A program made the translations under genes and the position numbers. A stretch of 64,000 bases of DNA from Fluviispira vulneris (GTDB lineage Bacteria; Bdellovibrionota_B; Oligoflexia; Silvanigrellales; Silvanigrellaceae): the NCBI RefSeq assembly GCF_014281055.1, contig NZ_JACRSE010000003.1:516335-580334 (forward strand), in the 5' to 3' direction. The notes under the pieces are model-generated. The model searched no databases and was not told where the DNA came from. It saw only the letters and a program-made list of their open reading frames with translations. Shown here piece after piece: positions 28,361 to 37,195 of the stretch; the first letter of the stretch is position 1, and each line of letters opens with the position of its first letter.

Positions 28361-29263
28361 CTAATTCTTTAATTTAAAATTAAATATATCTTGATCGAAT
28401 TCATTATAATTTTCATATTTTGTTAGCGAATATAAATCTTTTCTGTGTTGCATTTTGTCTAATATATCTTCTTGTGTCCCTTTATTTTTAATTTCTATTA
28501 AACCATCTATAGATGCTTTCATTGCTAAACGAAATGTAGTGACAGGATATATAACAATATTATAACCAAGATTGGAAAGTTGGTTGTAAGTGAATAATTT
28601 TGATTTTCCAAATTCTGTCATATTGACCAGCAGAGGTGCAGAGATTGCTTTGCGAAATAATTCAAATTCTTTTTCATTCTCAAGTGCTTCTATAAAAATA
28701 CATTCTGCACCTGCATCGACATAGGCTTTTGCACGTTCAATAGCCTTGTCGAGTCCTTCTGTGGCACGTGCATCTGTGCGTGCAATAATAAAAAAGTTTT
28801 CATCTAGTTTTTTACCATGAACAGCGGCTTTTACTTTTCTAAGCATTTCTTCTTGTCCAATGATGGACTTTCCATCTAAATGCCCGCAGCGTTTAGGATT
28901 TACTTGATCTTCAATATGGCAACCCGCCAATCCCATCTCTATCATTTCTTGCACAGAGCGTGTGACATTCATGGGCTCACCAAAACCTGTGTCGATATCT
29001 ATGAGTGTCGGTAGTTTTGTTGTGCGTGCAATCTGGCGCCCACGTTGGGCGACTTCGCTTAATGTTGTCATCCCAATGTCAGGGTAACCAAGATCATTTG
29101 AAAGAACTGAACCTGATATGTAAATTCCATCAAAGTTTTGCTTTTCGATAGCCATGCTGATTAAGGGAGACCAGGATCCTGGGAATTGCAAAAGCTTGCC
29201 TGACTTCAACGCAGTTCGCAAAGTCTTTCTTTTTTCAATAGGCGTGCATTCGGGAAAAAGCAT
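28361..29263 (-). CDS. prpB: 2-methylisocitrate lyase
   Basis: A 300-residue enzyme of the isocitrate lyase/PEP mutase superfamily. It splits 2-methylisocitrate into pyruvate and succinate, the last step of the methylcitrate cycle for propionyl-CoA. Seen: an (alpha/beta)8 pattern, LIDIDTGFGEP for Mg2+ binding, and the catalytic cysteine loop PKRCGH with HIEDQ upstream. Full family length. It overlaps the end of prpD by 1 bp, so translation is coupled. The context with prpD and prpC makes methylisocitrate rather than oxaloacetate or phosphonopyruvate the substrate. Confidence 0.93.
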   Translation of the reverse strand: MLFPECTPIEKRKTLRTALKSGKLLQFPGSWSPLISMAIEKQNFDGIYISGSVLSNDLGYPDIGMTTLSEVAQRGRQIARTTKLPTLIDIDTGFGEPMNVTRSVQEMIEMGLAGCHIEDQVNPKRCGHLDGKSIIGQEEMLRKVKAAVHGKKLDENFFIIARTDARATEGLDKAIERAKAYVDAGAECIFIEALENEKEFELFRKAISAPLLVNMTEFGKSKLFTYNQLSNLGYNIVIYPVTTFRLAMKASIDGLIEIKNKGTQEDILDKMQHRKDLYSLTKYENYNEFDQDIFNFKLKN

Positions 29264-30768
29264 TAAAATATCCCCTTTGCTTGCGTTTTATGATCTAAAT
29301 TTTGCATTTCAACTTGTACATTTAACAGTTTGACTTCTTTGTCTGTGAGATCTGCTAAATTTTCAACGAGAGATATAAAACGGTTTCTTTCTTCTTTTGT
29401 AATAATTCCTTCAGATAAACTGTCAAACTTATCAATATAATTTTTTCTCTTAAAGGGGCGTGAGCCATTCGGATGTGCATCAGCAACGCCCAGTTCATCA
29501 ATCAGTTTTTCACCATTTTTGAATTTGATTTCGACCCGTCCACCAAATTGTTTTTTATTTGCATCTTGTTCGTGATATTTACGAGTCCACTCAGGATCTT
29601 CAATAGTTGAAATTTTATGCCAGAGACGAATTGTATCTGCTCTTTGTGCTCTTTCACGAGCATAGGAATGAATATGATGCCAAGTACCATCTTGCAGGGC
29701 AACAGCAAAAATATACATAATAGAATGATCGAGAGTTTCGCGTGAGGCATTTGGATCCATTTTTTGTGGATCATTTGCACCTGTGCCAATCACATAATGC
29801 GTATGATGAGATGTATAAATTTGAATACTATCAATGTCTTCATAATTTGTAATTTTTTGTTTCATTCTGCGTGCAAGATCGATGAGAGCTTGAGATTGGT
29901 ACTCCGCTGAGTGTTCTTTTGTATAGGTTTCTAAAATAGCTAATTTTTCTTCACCTAATTCAGGTAAAGGAACTTCATAAACCGCTTCTTTCCCTCTTAA
30001 CATATAGGCTATGACTGAGTCTTCTCCTTCATAAATTGGCGATGGGCTCCCCTCGCCTCGCATGGCACGATCTACGGCTTCGATTGCTAATTTTCCTGCG
30101 TGTGCTGGCGCAAATGCTTTCCAAGAAGAGATTTCGCCTTTGCGCGATTGGCGTGTTGTAAACGAGACGTGAACGGCCTGTTGTACAGCTTGAAAAATAA
30201 TTTCTGTGGGGAGATTGAGCATTGCCCCAATGCCAGCAGCTTGAGCAGGACAAAGATGTGCAATGTGATCTTTTTTAAATTCATGCAGACAAATTGCTTT
30301 TACAAGATTTACATGCACTTCATAGCCTATAACAATTCCTTTTAAAAGATCTTTTCCGGGCATATTCATTTGTTGAGCGACAGATAAAATTGGAGGGATA
30401 TTGTCCCCAGGGTGTGAGTAGTCTGCGGCTAGAAAGGTATCGTGATAGTCGAGTTCTCTTACTGCTGTACCATTGGCCCAAGCAGCCCATTCGCAATCGA
30501 ATTGATATTCATTTGGCATACCAAAAACAGTGGAACCATTTTTTCTTGGATGGGCAATAGCCATCGCGCGCGCCGTTGCGACAGGTGTCCTGTTAAGGGA
30601 TGCAATAGCAACTGAAGCATTGTCGATTATTCTATTTATGACCATATCTAAAACATTGTTATTCATTTTATAAGAATCTGATGCTAATTCAGCAATTTTC
30701 CAAGCGAGTTGATCTTTTCTGTCAATTTTTTCTTTTGACTGATGGACACGAACAAGGTGTTTTTTCAT
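29263..30768 (-). CDS. prpD: 2-methylcitrate dehydratase
   Basis: A 501-residue MmgE/PrpD-family protein that dehydrates 2-methylcitrate to 2-methyl-cis-aconitate. Seen: [19 protein letters not shown] near residue 110, the family's conserved active-site segment; [17 protein letters not shown]; and [18 protein letters not shown], typical of PrpD. Length matches E. coli PrpD. It is the first gene of the minus-strand prpDB unit and divergent from prpC across a 344-bp leader region. No separate AcnD/PrpF pair is visible, consistent with the PrpD version of the cycle. Confidence 0.93.
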   Translation of the reverse strand: MKKHLVRVHQSKEKIDRKDQLAWKIAELASDSYKMNNNVLDMVINRIIDNASVAIASLNRTPVATARAMAIAHPRKNGSTVFGMPNEYQFDCEWAAWANGTAVRELDYHDTFLAADYSHPGDNIPPILSVAQQMNMPGKDLLKGIVIGYEVHVNLVKAICLHEFKKDHIAHLCPAQAAGIGAMLNLPTEIIFQAVQQAVHVSFTTRQSRKGEISSWKAFAPAHAGKLAIEAVDRAMRGEGSPSPIYEGEDSVIAYMLRGKEAVYEVPLPELGEEKLAILETYTKEHSAEYQSQALIDLARRMKQKITNYEDIDSIQIYTSHHTHYVIGTGANDPQKMDPNASRETLDHSIMYIFAVALQDGTWHHIHSYARERAQRADTIRLWHKISTIEDPEWTRKYHEQDANKKQFGGRVEIKFKNGEKLIDELGVADAHPNGSRPFKRKNYIDKFDSLSEGIITKEERNRFISLVENLADLTDKEVKLLNVQVEMQNLDHKTQAKGIF

Positions 30769-30839
30769 GCTCTTTCCTTCTTAAAAAATTTCTTTAAAAT
30801 TACTGGTGAGTTGAAATCTCGTCAAGCTCTCATTGACAT

Positions 30840-31010
30840 CAAGGTTCAAATTAACTTAGCCTTCTGAGATCATTCAATCACTCAATGAAAGCTGAAGTCC
30901 GGTGAAACTCCGGCACTGTCCCGCAACGGTAAAGAAAAATTTTTTTTCTAAGTCCGATCGCTTTGTTGAGTAAAACCAATGCTTGTGGCTTTCTCTTCGG
31001 AGTAAAGAGA
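30840..31010 (+). promoter_or_regulatory. Cobalamin riboswitch in the prpC leader
   Basis: The plus strand carries GAAGTCCGGTGAAACTCCGG (30894-30913) followed by CACTGTCCCGCAACGGTAA and, after a T-rich stem, AGTCCGATCG. This is the conserved core of AdoCbl-type riboswitches (P3-P6 junction). It reads in the sense direction of prpC, 100-200 nt before its ATG. Downstream, TCTCTT/AAGAGA near 30990-31010 can form a small hairpin that could belong to the expression platform. Outer borders are approximate because the P1 and P2 stems were not modelled. By the usual mechanism, cobalamin would repress prpC. Confidence 0.85.
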
Positions 31011-31112
31011 GGACACGTCATCAAAATATAATCTTACACAAAAGACTCTATTTTGAGGTTGTCTTTCTTTTCCTGCTGATAAAAAAAGCCAAGCTCTTTC
31101 GGAGGAAAAGTT

Positions 31113-32312
31113 ATGAACAATTTGGAAGATATTGGCGTACAAAAAAATATTCATATCAATCCAGATTATGTTCCAGAACCTGAAAAAGTTAATGTAAAAA
31201 AGGGATTGGAAGGGGCTGTAATTGATACAACCAAAATTTCAAAAGTCAATCCAGAATCGAATTCGCTCATCTATAGAGGTTATCCTGTTCAAGACTTAGC
31301 TGAAAATTGTTCTTTTGAAGAAGTAGCTTATCTTTTACTGCAAGGAGAACTGCCAACTCTCAGTCAATTAAAATCTTTTAAAGAAACAGAAAGTCAGCAG
31401 AGATGTATTTCGAAAACTATTTTAAATACATTAAAATCATTACCTAAAGAAACACATCCGATGGATGCTATTCGAACATCTGTTTCTATACTAGGGTGTG
31501 AAGATATAAAAAAAGACTCGAGTCAATCACAAGATGTTAATTTTGAGAAGGCAATACAAATTTTAGCAAAAATTCCAACTATGGTTGCAGCTCATTATCG
31601 CTTGCGACAAGGTAAATCTGTTATAAATCCAAGAAAAGATCTTTCATTTGCTGAAAATTTTTTCCATATGTGTTTTCAAGAAATACCTGCAAAAGAAATT
31701 GTAAAGGCATTTGATGTTTCTTTAATTCTTTATGCTGAACACAGTTTCAATGCTTCAACTTTTACAACTCGTGTTGTTACTTCAACCCAATCAGATATTT
31801 ATTCTGCAACTGTTGCTGGAATTGGAGCATTGAAAGGTTCGTTGCATGGTGGAGCAAATGAACAAGTCATGTATATGATGCTTGAAATTGATGATCCAAA
31901 TAAAGCTGAAAAATGGATGAATGATGCGCTTATTCTAAAAAAGAAGGTTATGGGTTTTGGCCATCGTGTTTATAAATCAGGTGATTCACGCGTTCCTACT
32001 ATGAAAAAATATTTGCAAGTTGTCAGTAATGTAAAAAACGAATTAAAATGGATAAAAATGTATGATGCTTTAGAAAAAGTTATGGTTGAGAAAAAAAATA
32101 TTTATCCTAATCTCGATTTTCCTACGGGTCCAGCATATTATATGATGGGTTTTGATATTGATTTTTTTACACCTATTTTTGTTATAGCACGCACAGCTGG
32201 ATGGTCAGCACATATAATTGAGCAACATAATAATAACAGACTTATACGACCTTTAAGTGAATACGTTGGTGAGAGTCAACGAAAAATAATTCCATTAAAG
32301 GAACGGAGCTAA
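31113..32312 (+). CDS. prpC: 2-methylcitrate synthase (citrate synthase family)
   Basis: A 399-residue enzyme condensing propionyl-CoA with oxaloacetate to 2-methylcitrate, the first step of the cycle. Seen: LIYRGYPVQDLAE near the N-terminus, LYAEHSFNASTF with a catalytic His, GSLHGGANEQVM with the second His, and GFGHRVYKSGDSR, then the catalytic Asp region DFPTGPAYYMMGF. The ATG has a strong GGAGGAAAAG site. It is divergent from prpDB and preceded by a cobalamin riboswitch. The short type I form and the neighbours point to methylcitrate synthase. Citrate synthase side activity is common in this family. Confidence 0.92.
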   Translation: MNNLEDIGVQKNIHINPDYVPEPEKVNVKKGLEGAVIDTTKISKVNPESNSLIYRGYPVQDLAENCSFEEVAYLLLQGELPTLSQLKSFKETESQQRCISKTILNTLKSLPKETHPMDAIRTSVSILGCEDIKKDSSQSQDVNFEKAIQILAKIPTMVAAHYRLRQGKSVINPRKDLSFAENFFHMCFQEIPAKEIVKAFDVSLILYAEHSFNASTFTTRVVTSTQSDIYSATVAGIGALKGSLHGGANEQVMYMMLEIDDPNKAEKWMNDALILKKKVMGFGHRVYKSGDSRVPTMKKYLQVVSNVKNELKWIKMYDALEKVMVEKKNIYPNLDFPTGPAYYMMGFDIDFFTPIFVIARTAGWSAHIIEQHNNNRLIRPLSEYVGESQRKIIPLKERS

Positions 32313-32746
32313 ATATTTTTAAATAAATAAATCTTTATCGGATAATCTTGAAAAGAATTTTCAAGCTCCAGCTTAAGCCATGAGATTGGTACACCTTCAA
32401 TTTCTGGTAAAGCAATTGATAATATATTTTCTTTTTTGCAATGAAGCGCTAGAGCATTTAAAATTTCTTTCATAGATTCTTTTTTTAAGCGTTCTTGCCA
32501 ATTGTTGCGGATTGTCAACGTAACAATATGTTTTGTACCAAAAAGAGCTTCAATAGAGTGATAATAAGCTTTATAAGGTGTGAGCTGTTTTCTTAAACAA
32601 GCTCTTGCATAATTTCTATAATAATCTGACCAAACTTTTTTTATTTTCTTTGTAAAAGGGTCGTGAGATAATCCAATGCAATTAACAGGATGCGCAATAG
32701 CTTCAGGGTATAAATCAAAAATATTTTCTACTTCTATAAACTCCAT
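32309..32746 (-). CDS. Macrodomain-like protein, shortened
   Basis: A 145-residue protein whose start (GNIF/NIFDL...AIAHPVNCIG) resembles the ADP-ribose-binding loop of macrodomains (usually A(L/I)VNPVNCVG). The end (ILSIALPEIEGVPISWLKLELENSF) resembles the conserved IPALGCGLGGLDW strand and helix. The second glycine-rich loop is degenerate, so ADP-ribose binding is doubtful. The ATG has AGGAAAG upstream. Its 3' end overlaps the prpC 3' end by 4 bp, tail to tail. It could remove ADP-ribose or be a DarG-type relic; no DarT toxin is visible nearby. Confidence 0.55.
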   Translation of the reverse strand: MEFIEVENIFDLYPEAIAHPVNCIGLSHDPFTKKIKKVWSDYYRNYARACLRKQLTPYKAYYHSIEALFGTKHIVTLTIRNNWQERLKKESMKEILNALALHCKKENILSIALPEIEGVPISWLKLELENSFQDYPIKIYLFKNI

Positions 32747-32760
32747 AAGTCTTTCCTAGC

Positions 32761-33201
32761 CTATTTTAAGCGTATTGAAATGAAGTTAATAATTGTAGAC
32801 ATTAAGGAAGCGAATCCTCCTAGCCAAAGTCCATATCCAACCTTGATTTGGCTTGCTGAGAGAGAGACAACTCCAAACATTTCGGTAGGAAGGCTTTTCG
32901 CAATCATTGTTTGGTAAGCGATACTAATTATTTCATATAAATACAAAGATAAAAGTATGAGCGAGGCTGAGAGTGCAAAAAATAAAAGTACTTTCCTAAA
33001 TCTATCCGTTTTATACAAAATTGATGAGATTAAAATAAGGCAAATTGCAGAGATTAGGATAATATAAGAAGGTTTATCACCAATATCTATACCTGTTTTA
33101 GAACCCACTCCATAAGACATCCAAGGGAGCAATGGAGATAAAAGAGCAAGAAATCCACAACTGTTGTTAAAATAGAGTTTTACACGGTTGTTTTTTTCCA
33201 T
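32761..33201 (-). CDS. Hypothetical four-helix membrane protein
   Basis: A 146-residue protein with four hydrophobic segments (about residues 12-27, 40-60, 70-95 and 118-140) and short charged loops. A KTGIDIGDKPS loop lies between helices 1 and 2. I recognise no family. It starts 14 bp upstream of the macrodomain-like gene on the same strand, so the two probably form an operon. Confidence 0.6.
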   Translation of the reverse strand: MEKNNRVKLYFNNSCGFLALLSPLLPWMSYGVGSKTGIDIGDKPSYIILISAICLILISSILYKTDRFRKVLLFFALSASLILLSLYLYEIISIAYQTMIAKSLPTEMFGVVSLSASQIKVGYGLWLGGFASLMSTIINFISIRLK

Positions 33202-33475
33202 AGGGGCAAGCCTTTAATGAGAGTAGAATACGATTGTGAAAATTATCTCAATCAAGGATGACGTTAACCTTTTTCATATTCAACAATCAAGATCGGGACT
33301 TGGCTATCATGTCTCCGGCAATATTTGCTGATACTTGTGGAGAAGAGACTGCGTAGGACAATATAGAGAGTTAAAATCAAATATAACATGCTAACATTAC
33401 TTATTTAACTACATTTTTTATTATTGTGGAAGTTTGGGCTTGATTTGGATAAGCTAATAATTACATGAAGTTAAA

Positions 33476-33552
33476 TGGTGACAAGGAGTGGACTTGAACC
33501 ACCGACCTGAGGATTATGAGACCTCCGCTCTAACCAGCTGAGCTACCCTGCC
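33476..33552 (-). tRNA. tRNA with anticodon CAT (Met or lysidine-type Ile)
   Basis: The minus strand folds into a complete cloverleaf of 77 nt with CCA encoded. The acceptor GGCAGGG pairs with CCTTGTC (two G-U pairs). The D-arm is AGCTCAGCTGGTTAGAGC, the anticodon loop CTCATAA and the T-loop TTCAAGT. The anticodon stem GAGGT/TCCTC has a T-T mismatch at 31-39. It is an elongator-type body, not initiator. Elongator Met and tRNA-Ile2 (CAU modified to lysidine) cannot be separated by eye. Confidence 0.9.
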
Positions 33553-33756
33553 ATCGTGAATGAAGCAATTAGTATGGGCATTAGGAAAAGTCAAGCGGAG
33601 ATCTATAAAATTTGCTTGAGCACATAGATTCTCTAGCGGAAATGATGAAATAGATAAAACTGGCATAGATACATAAAATTGGAAATAAAAATCAATAATA
33701 TCTGATCATAACCTCTATTTCAAGTTGACACTTTTTTACCAAGGAAAGGGGAGACA

Positions 33757-34119
33757 ATGGACAAGTTAGCAGAGCCACGTAGGCGATTCGGGTACCATGA
33801 AAAACGTGCAATATTGGAGGAACATTTCAATTTGGGGTTGAGTTTATCAATACTTTCCCGTAAGCACCAGATCCACCCTGTTACTCTGTATAGCTGGAAA
33901 AGGAGCTTAAGCATGACTGATAATACAATAAAATCAAAGGATAATATGGAAGAAATTCTAGCTGAAATGGAGCGATTGCGAAAAGAAAATAAGCATTTGG
34001 CTAGAGCGGTTTCAACTTTAACAGTGGATAAAGCTATATTAACTGATGCTATTGAAATTCTTAAAAAAAAGAGCCAACAGAGAGCCTTGTTGAAACAGCA
34101 AATGAAGTCATCAAAATAA
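33757..34119 (+). CDS. IS3-family transposase OrfA
   Basis: A 120-residue DNA-binding half of the transposase. A helix-turn-helix occupies residues about 10-50 (RRFGYHEKRAILEEHF, SRKHQIHPVTLYSWKR), followed by a leucine-zipper-like coiled coil (MEEILAEMERLRKENKHL) used for multimerisation. Near residue 102-104 the codons CTT AAA AAA AAG form a slippery run where a -1 shift would fuse it to OrfB. Normal OrfA length. Confidence 0.88.
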   Translation: MDKLAEPRRRFGYHEKRAILEEHFNLGLSLSILSRKHQIHPVTLYSWKRSLSMTDNTIKSKDNMEEILAEMERLRKENKHLARAVSTLTVDKAILTDAIEILKKKSQQRALLKQQMKSSK

Positions 34120-34193
34120 ATAAATATTCGGTATCTTCTGTAAGTCGAAATTTAAACATTTCAAGACAATCGACTTACAGACATAAAGACAGG

Positions 34194-34946
34194 GTGGTCT
34201 TAATGAAAAATTATCTTAAAAAAGATGATAAAATCATGTTACCTCTAATAAAAAAGGTCGTAGAAAGAAGGCCTACGTATGGCTATAAAAGAGTAACAGC
34301 CATGGTTAATAATGTGCTTAAAGACTCTAAAAGTGAGAGAATAAATAAAAAAAGAATATATCGGATAATGAAATTAAATGGTCTCCTCCTTCCTAAAAAT
34401 CAAGTGCAAAGAACAAATCATACAGGCACAGGAAAAATTGTAACTCTTCATTCAAATACTAGATGGTGTTCAGACGCATTCGAAATTCGCTGTTTTAACG
34501 ATGAAAAATTTTATGTTGCGTTTTCTTTAGACTGTAAAGATAGAGAAGCGATTAGTTACGTTGCGTCAAAGGAACCATTATTAGGAAAATCTATTCAAGA
34601 ATTAATGATACGCTCGGTGGAAAAAAGATTTAAAAGTTACAAGGCTCAGCGGCAAATAGAATGGCTCAGTGATCGAGGCTCGATTTATAGAGATAAATCG
34701 GTTCAAAATATAGCTAGAACACTTGGATTAAAACCTTGCTATACTGCTCCATATAGCCCTTCTAGCAATGGAATGGCTGAAGCATTTGTAGGAACATTTA
34801 AAAGAGATTATGTTTATATCAATGATTGTTATTCTACTTATTGGGTTATAGAGCATTTAGAAGAATGGTTTTACGATTATAATCATTACGCACCTCATTC
34901 AGGACTTGCTATGATGAGTCCTGTGCAGTATCAAAATTCACATTAA
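34194..34946 (+). CDS. IS3-family transposase OrfB (catalytic, made as OrfAB by -1 frameshift)
   Basis: The catalytic domain with the DDE triad: Asp in WCSDAFEI, Asp in LSDRGSIY and Glu in NGMAEAFVGTFKRDY, 35 residues after the second Asp as in the rve superfamily. The N-terminal RRPTYGYKRVTAMVNN is the HTH_21-like segment. The frame is open upstream of its ATG as far as the orfA slippery site (about 34072), reading ESLVETANEVIKINKY and then SVSSVSRNLNISRQSTYRH. The functional product is therefore probably OrfAB. The ATG at 34194-34205 is a secondary start. Confidence 0.9.
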   Translation: MVLMKNYLKKDDKIMLPLIKKVVERRPTYGYKRVTAMVNNVLKDSKSERINKKRIYRIMKLNGLLLPKNQVQRTNHTGTGKIVTLHSNTRWCSDAFEIRCFNDEKFYVAFSLDCKDREAISYVASKEPLLGKSIQELMIRSVEKRFKSYKAQRQIEWLSDRGSIYRDKSVQNIARTLGLKPCYTAPYSPSSNGMAEAFVGTFKRDYVYINDCYSTYWVIEHLEEWFYDYNHYAPHSGLAMMSPVQYQNSH

Positions 34947-35076
34947 TCATGTGTCAACTGAATTGGGGCCATTGCATATCATAAAATAGTTTTGTTGACT
35001 CGTTAATTAGGATGTAGTAGTTGAAGTGCCATGTGGTATTATGACTATTTATTAAATATTCATAATATATTATAAT

Positions 35077-35110
35077 TTATATTTTACTTAAAATTTTAAG
35101 TAAAATATAA
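35077..35110. repeat. Perfect 34-nt AT-rich palindrome upstream of the cupin gene
   Basis: 17-bp arms complementary around 35093.5, with the core ACTTAAAATTTTAAGT. It lies 46 bp before the cupin start, between the IS3 end and the cupin operon. It could be a regulator's operator or a terminator-like cruciform; there are no flanking genes it obviously terminates. Confidence 0.55.
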
Positions 35111-35156
35111 TTCACATGCTCTATATTTCTGTATAATAATTTTCAAGGACGAAAAT

Positions 35157-35696
35157 ATGTATAATTCCAGGCTTGTTATTGTAGATAATATTGGAAATAA
35201 CACCTCTTCTATCGTAGAAGATAAAAATATAAATCCCATAATTGAATTACCAGATGGACATAAAATAACTCAATTGTGGTATAATGAAAAAACTCCCAAT
35301 GAACCTAATGGGGAGCAAGATAAATTAGAGCAGTTTAATTTTAATATTAAGCCCGGTGCAGTCCAATTTATTAAAACAATATTCCCTCCATTTTCTGAGA
35401 TTGAGGTCTTTGCAAAAGAAAATTCGTGTACGATTGACGCTAATACATATGGATTACATAGTACCACAACAATTGATTTTGCTGTTGTTGTTAAAGGACA
35501 AATGCAACTAACTACAGAGAATGGAATAGTAAAATTAAATGAAGGAGATTGTTTAGTACAAAAGGCAACTGTCCATGGGTGGATAAATATTAGTTCTGAA
35601 CCAGCAGTTATGGTGTTTGTTATGCTTGGAGCACATGTTCCAAAATCTTTTAAGATTAAATCATTTCAAGATCCTATTTCAGGAAGAGAATTATAA
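35157..35696 (+). CDS. Cupin-domain protein
   Basis: A 179-residue single-cupin protein. The C-terminal half carries a cupin barrel (FAVVVKGQMQLT...LNEGDCLVQKATVHGWINISSEPAVMVFVML). The GD-x6-H...W pattern of motif 2 is partly kept (one His), while motif 1 lacks the usual HxH, so metal binding is doubtful. The N-terminal half is strand-rich. The ATG has AAGGAC upstream. It is followed 51 bp later by an alpha-oxoamine synthase gene, and I infer an operon. Members of this type often act as isomerase, dioxygenase or ligand-binding partners in secondary metabolism. No specific reaction can be assigned. Confidence 0.75.
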   Translation: MYNSRLVIVDNIGNNTSSIVEDKNINPIIELPDGHKITQLWYNEKTPNEPNGEQDKLEQFNFNIKPGAVQFIKTIFPPFSEIEVFAKENSCTIDANTYGLHSTTTIDFAVVVKGQMQLTTENGIVKLNEGDCLVQKATVHGWINISSEPAVMVFVMLGAHVPKSFKIKSFQDPISGREL

Positions 35697-35747
35697 AATT
35701 CATATTCTTTCGTTTGAGAAAATAATAATAAATAAAAGGATGTTAAT

Positions 35748-36998
35748 ATGAAAATAAAATCAAATGAAGATAATTGGCAAAAGAAAAAAATATTAAATGC
35801 AAAAAATCATCAAGTAAAAGCTTTTAAGTATATTAATGACTCAGTGGTTATAAAAAGAGAAAGAGGAAGAATAATACATTTAGAAAGTCGAGAAAAGCTT
35901 ATTGATTTTGCCTCATGCTCCTATCTTGGTTTAGATTTAGATGAAAGAGTGATTGAAGCATCACAACATGAATTAGAGAATTTTGGAGTAAATTTTGCAA
36001 TAGCGAGAACAAGATTGCGAGTAAAAAGTTTTGTTATCCTAGAAGACTTATTACAAAAAATATTTTGCGATTCATTTGTTACCTTGTTTTCTTCTTTGCA
36101 CTTGACCCATCTTGGATTTATTCCTTTATTGTCTTCAGGTGAAATGCCAAGCTTTCCTGTGAAAAAAAATGGTGTTTATTTTATAGTTGATAAAACTGCG
36201 CATGCTTCAATTCAGATCAATAGAGGACTTATGGAGCAATTTGGGATTGTGCTAGTTGTCGACTTTCAAAATGATAAAGAATTGTCTAATGCATTTGCTT
36301 TTGCATATAAGAATGAAATGACACCGATTTCATTATCAGATAGCGTTGGTTCTATGGGTGGAATTGTCCCACTTACACATCTTTTTAATCTTGCAGAAGA
36401 ATATAATGGCTATGTCTATCTAGATGATGCTCATGGTACATCAATCTACGGGAAAAATGGCTGTGGTTTTGTTCTTGATTATTTAAACAATAAATTTCCT
36501 AGAAGACTTATTTTATGCTCTTCACTGTCAAAAGGTTTTGGTGCCAATGCGGCAGCTCTTTTGCTTCCAACCAGCGCAGATAAAGAAACAGTTAAGCAGT
36601 TTTGTACACCTTATCTTTTTAGCAATCCTCCTGCTCTCTCGATAGTTAATGCTGCTATTAAATCTGCAGAAATACACCTTTCTGATGAATTAACGGAACT
36701 ACAAAATAAACTTTGGGAAAATGTCAGTTACTTTGATGCTTTAGTGGAAGAAAACTGTGTCATCAATAGAAAGCTAAAGATTCCGATTCGTGGATTATTA
36801 ATAGGGGATGAAGAAAAAGCAATTCAATGTGCAGAAATCTTGAGGAAAAACGGATTTTTTGTTTTAACTGCAATGTATCCTACTGTCGCTAAAGGAAGAA
36901 GCATGCTTAGATTTGCTTTTGCTGCTGATCATAAAAAGGAACATATTTTTAAGTTTTGCAGTATTATTAATGAGTTTAAATTAAATACTCAGCTATGA
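35748..36998 (+). CDS. Alpha-oxoamine synthase family PLP enzyme
   Basis: A 416-residue fold-type I PLP enzyme. Seen: FASCSYLGL (substrate loop), YLDDAHGTSIYG (Asp to the PLP pyridine nitrogen) and the Schiff-base lysine in SSLSKGFGANAA near residue 265. The family (AONS, KBL, SPT, HemA, CqsA) condenses an amino acid with an acyl-CoA and loses CO2. The usual histidine stacking over PLP appears as SLHLTHLG. No biotin genes are nearby, which argues against BioF. The cupin upstream and a possible sensor downstream would suit a signal or secondary-metabolite synthase, similar in logic to CqsA. That link is inference. Confidence 0.8.
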   Translation: MKIKSNEDNWQKKKILNAKNHQVKAFKYINDSVVIKRERGRIIHLESREKLIDFASCSYLGLDLDERVIEASQHELENFGVNFAIARTRLRVKSFVILEDLLQKIFCDSFVTLFSSLHLTHLGFIPLLSSGEMPSFPVKKNGVYFIVDKTAHASIQINRGLMEQFGIVLVVDFQNDKELSNAFAFAYKNEMTPISLSDSVGSMGGIVPLTHLFNLAEEYNGYVYLDDAHGTSIYGKNGCGFVLDYLNNKFPRRLILCSSLSKGFGANAAALLLPTSADKETVKQFCTPYLFSNPPALSIVNAAIKSAEIHLSDELTELQNKLWENVSYFDALVEENCVINRKLKIPIRGLLIGDEEKAIQCAEILRKNGFFVLTAMYPTVAKGRSMLRFAFAADHKKEHIFKFCSIINEFKLNTQL

Positions 36999-37195
36999 TC
37001 CAAAATTGAAAGATTATAAGTCTCTAATTAAAATAAGTAATTAGTTTATTAAAAATAAAATTTAATATGCTTGATAGAAAACTATAAGCGATTTATAAAT
37101 ATGTTTAATTCTGTCTCAATATTTTATAATTTTTGAGAAGAATAGCACTAGAAAGCACCTTATTAGGTTTCTATTTTGTATATTTTGGAATTATT

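Larger units (their letters stand above)
33709..34971 (+). mobile_element. IS3-family insertion sequence
   Basis: About 1.26 kb with two overlapping-function frames (orfA, orfB) in a -1 relation. The ends are imperfect inverted repeats: left TAACCTCTATTTCAAGTTGACAC near 33709-33731 (in two parts, ending AGTTGACAC), right its reverse counterpart GTGTCAACTGAATTGGGGCC near 34951-34970. The shared core is AGTTGACAC. I could not see a clear target-site duplication. It sits about 150 bp from the tRNA gene. Both frames are intact, so it may be active. Confidence 0.8.

Noticed and set aside
33720..33914. Minus-strand 64-residue open frame at the left end of the IS3 element
   Set aside because: It is antisense to orfA, and its start region is the inverted repeat.
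33476..34971. Possible integrase/att site use of the tRNA next to the IS3
   Set aside because: I saw no duplicated tRNA 3' end nearby and no integrase gene; proximity alone is not evidence.
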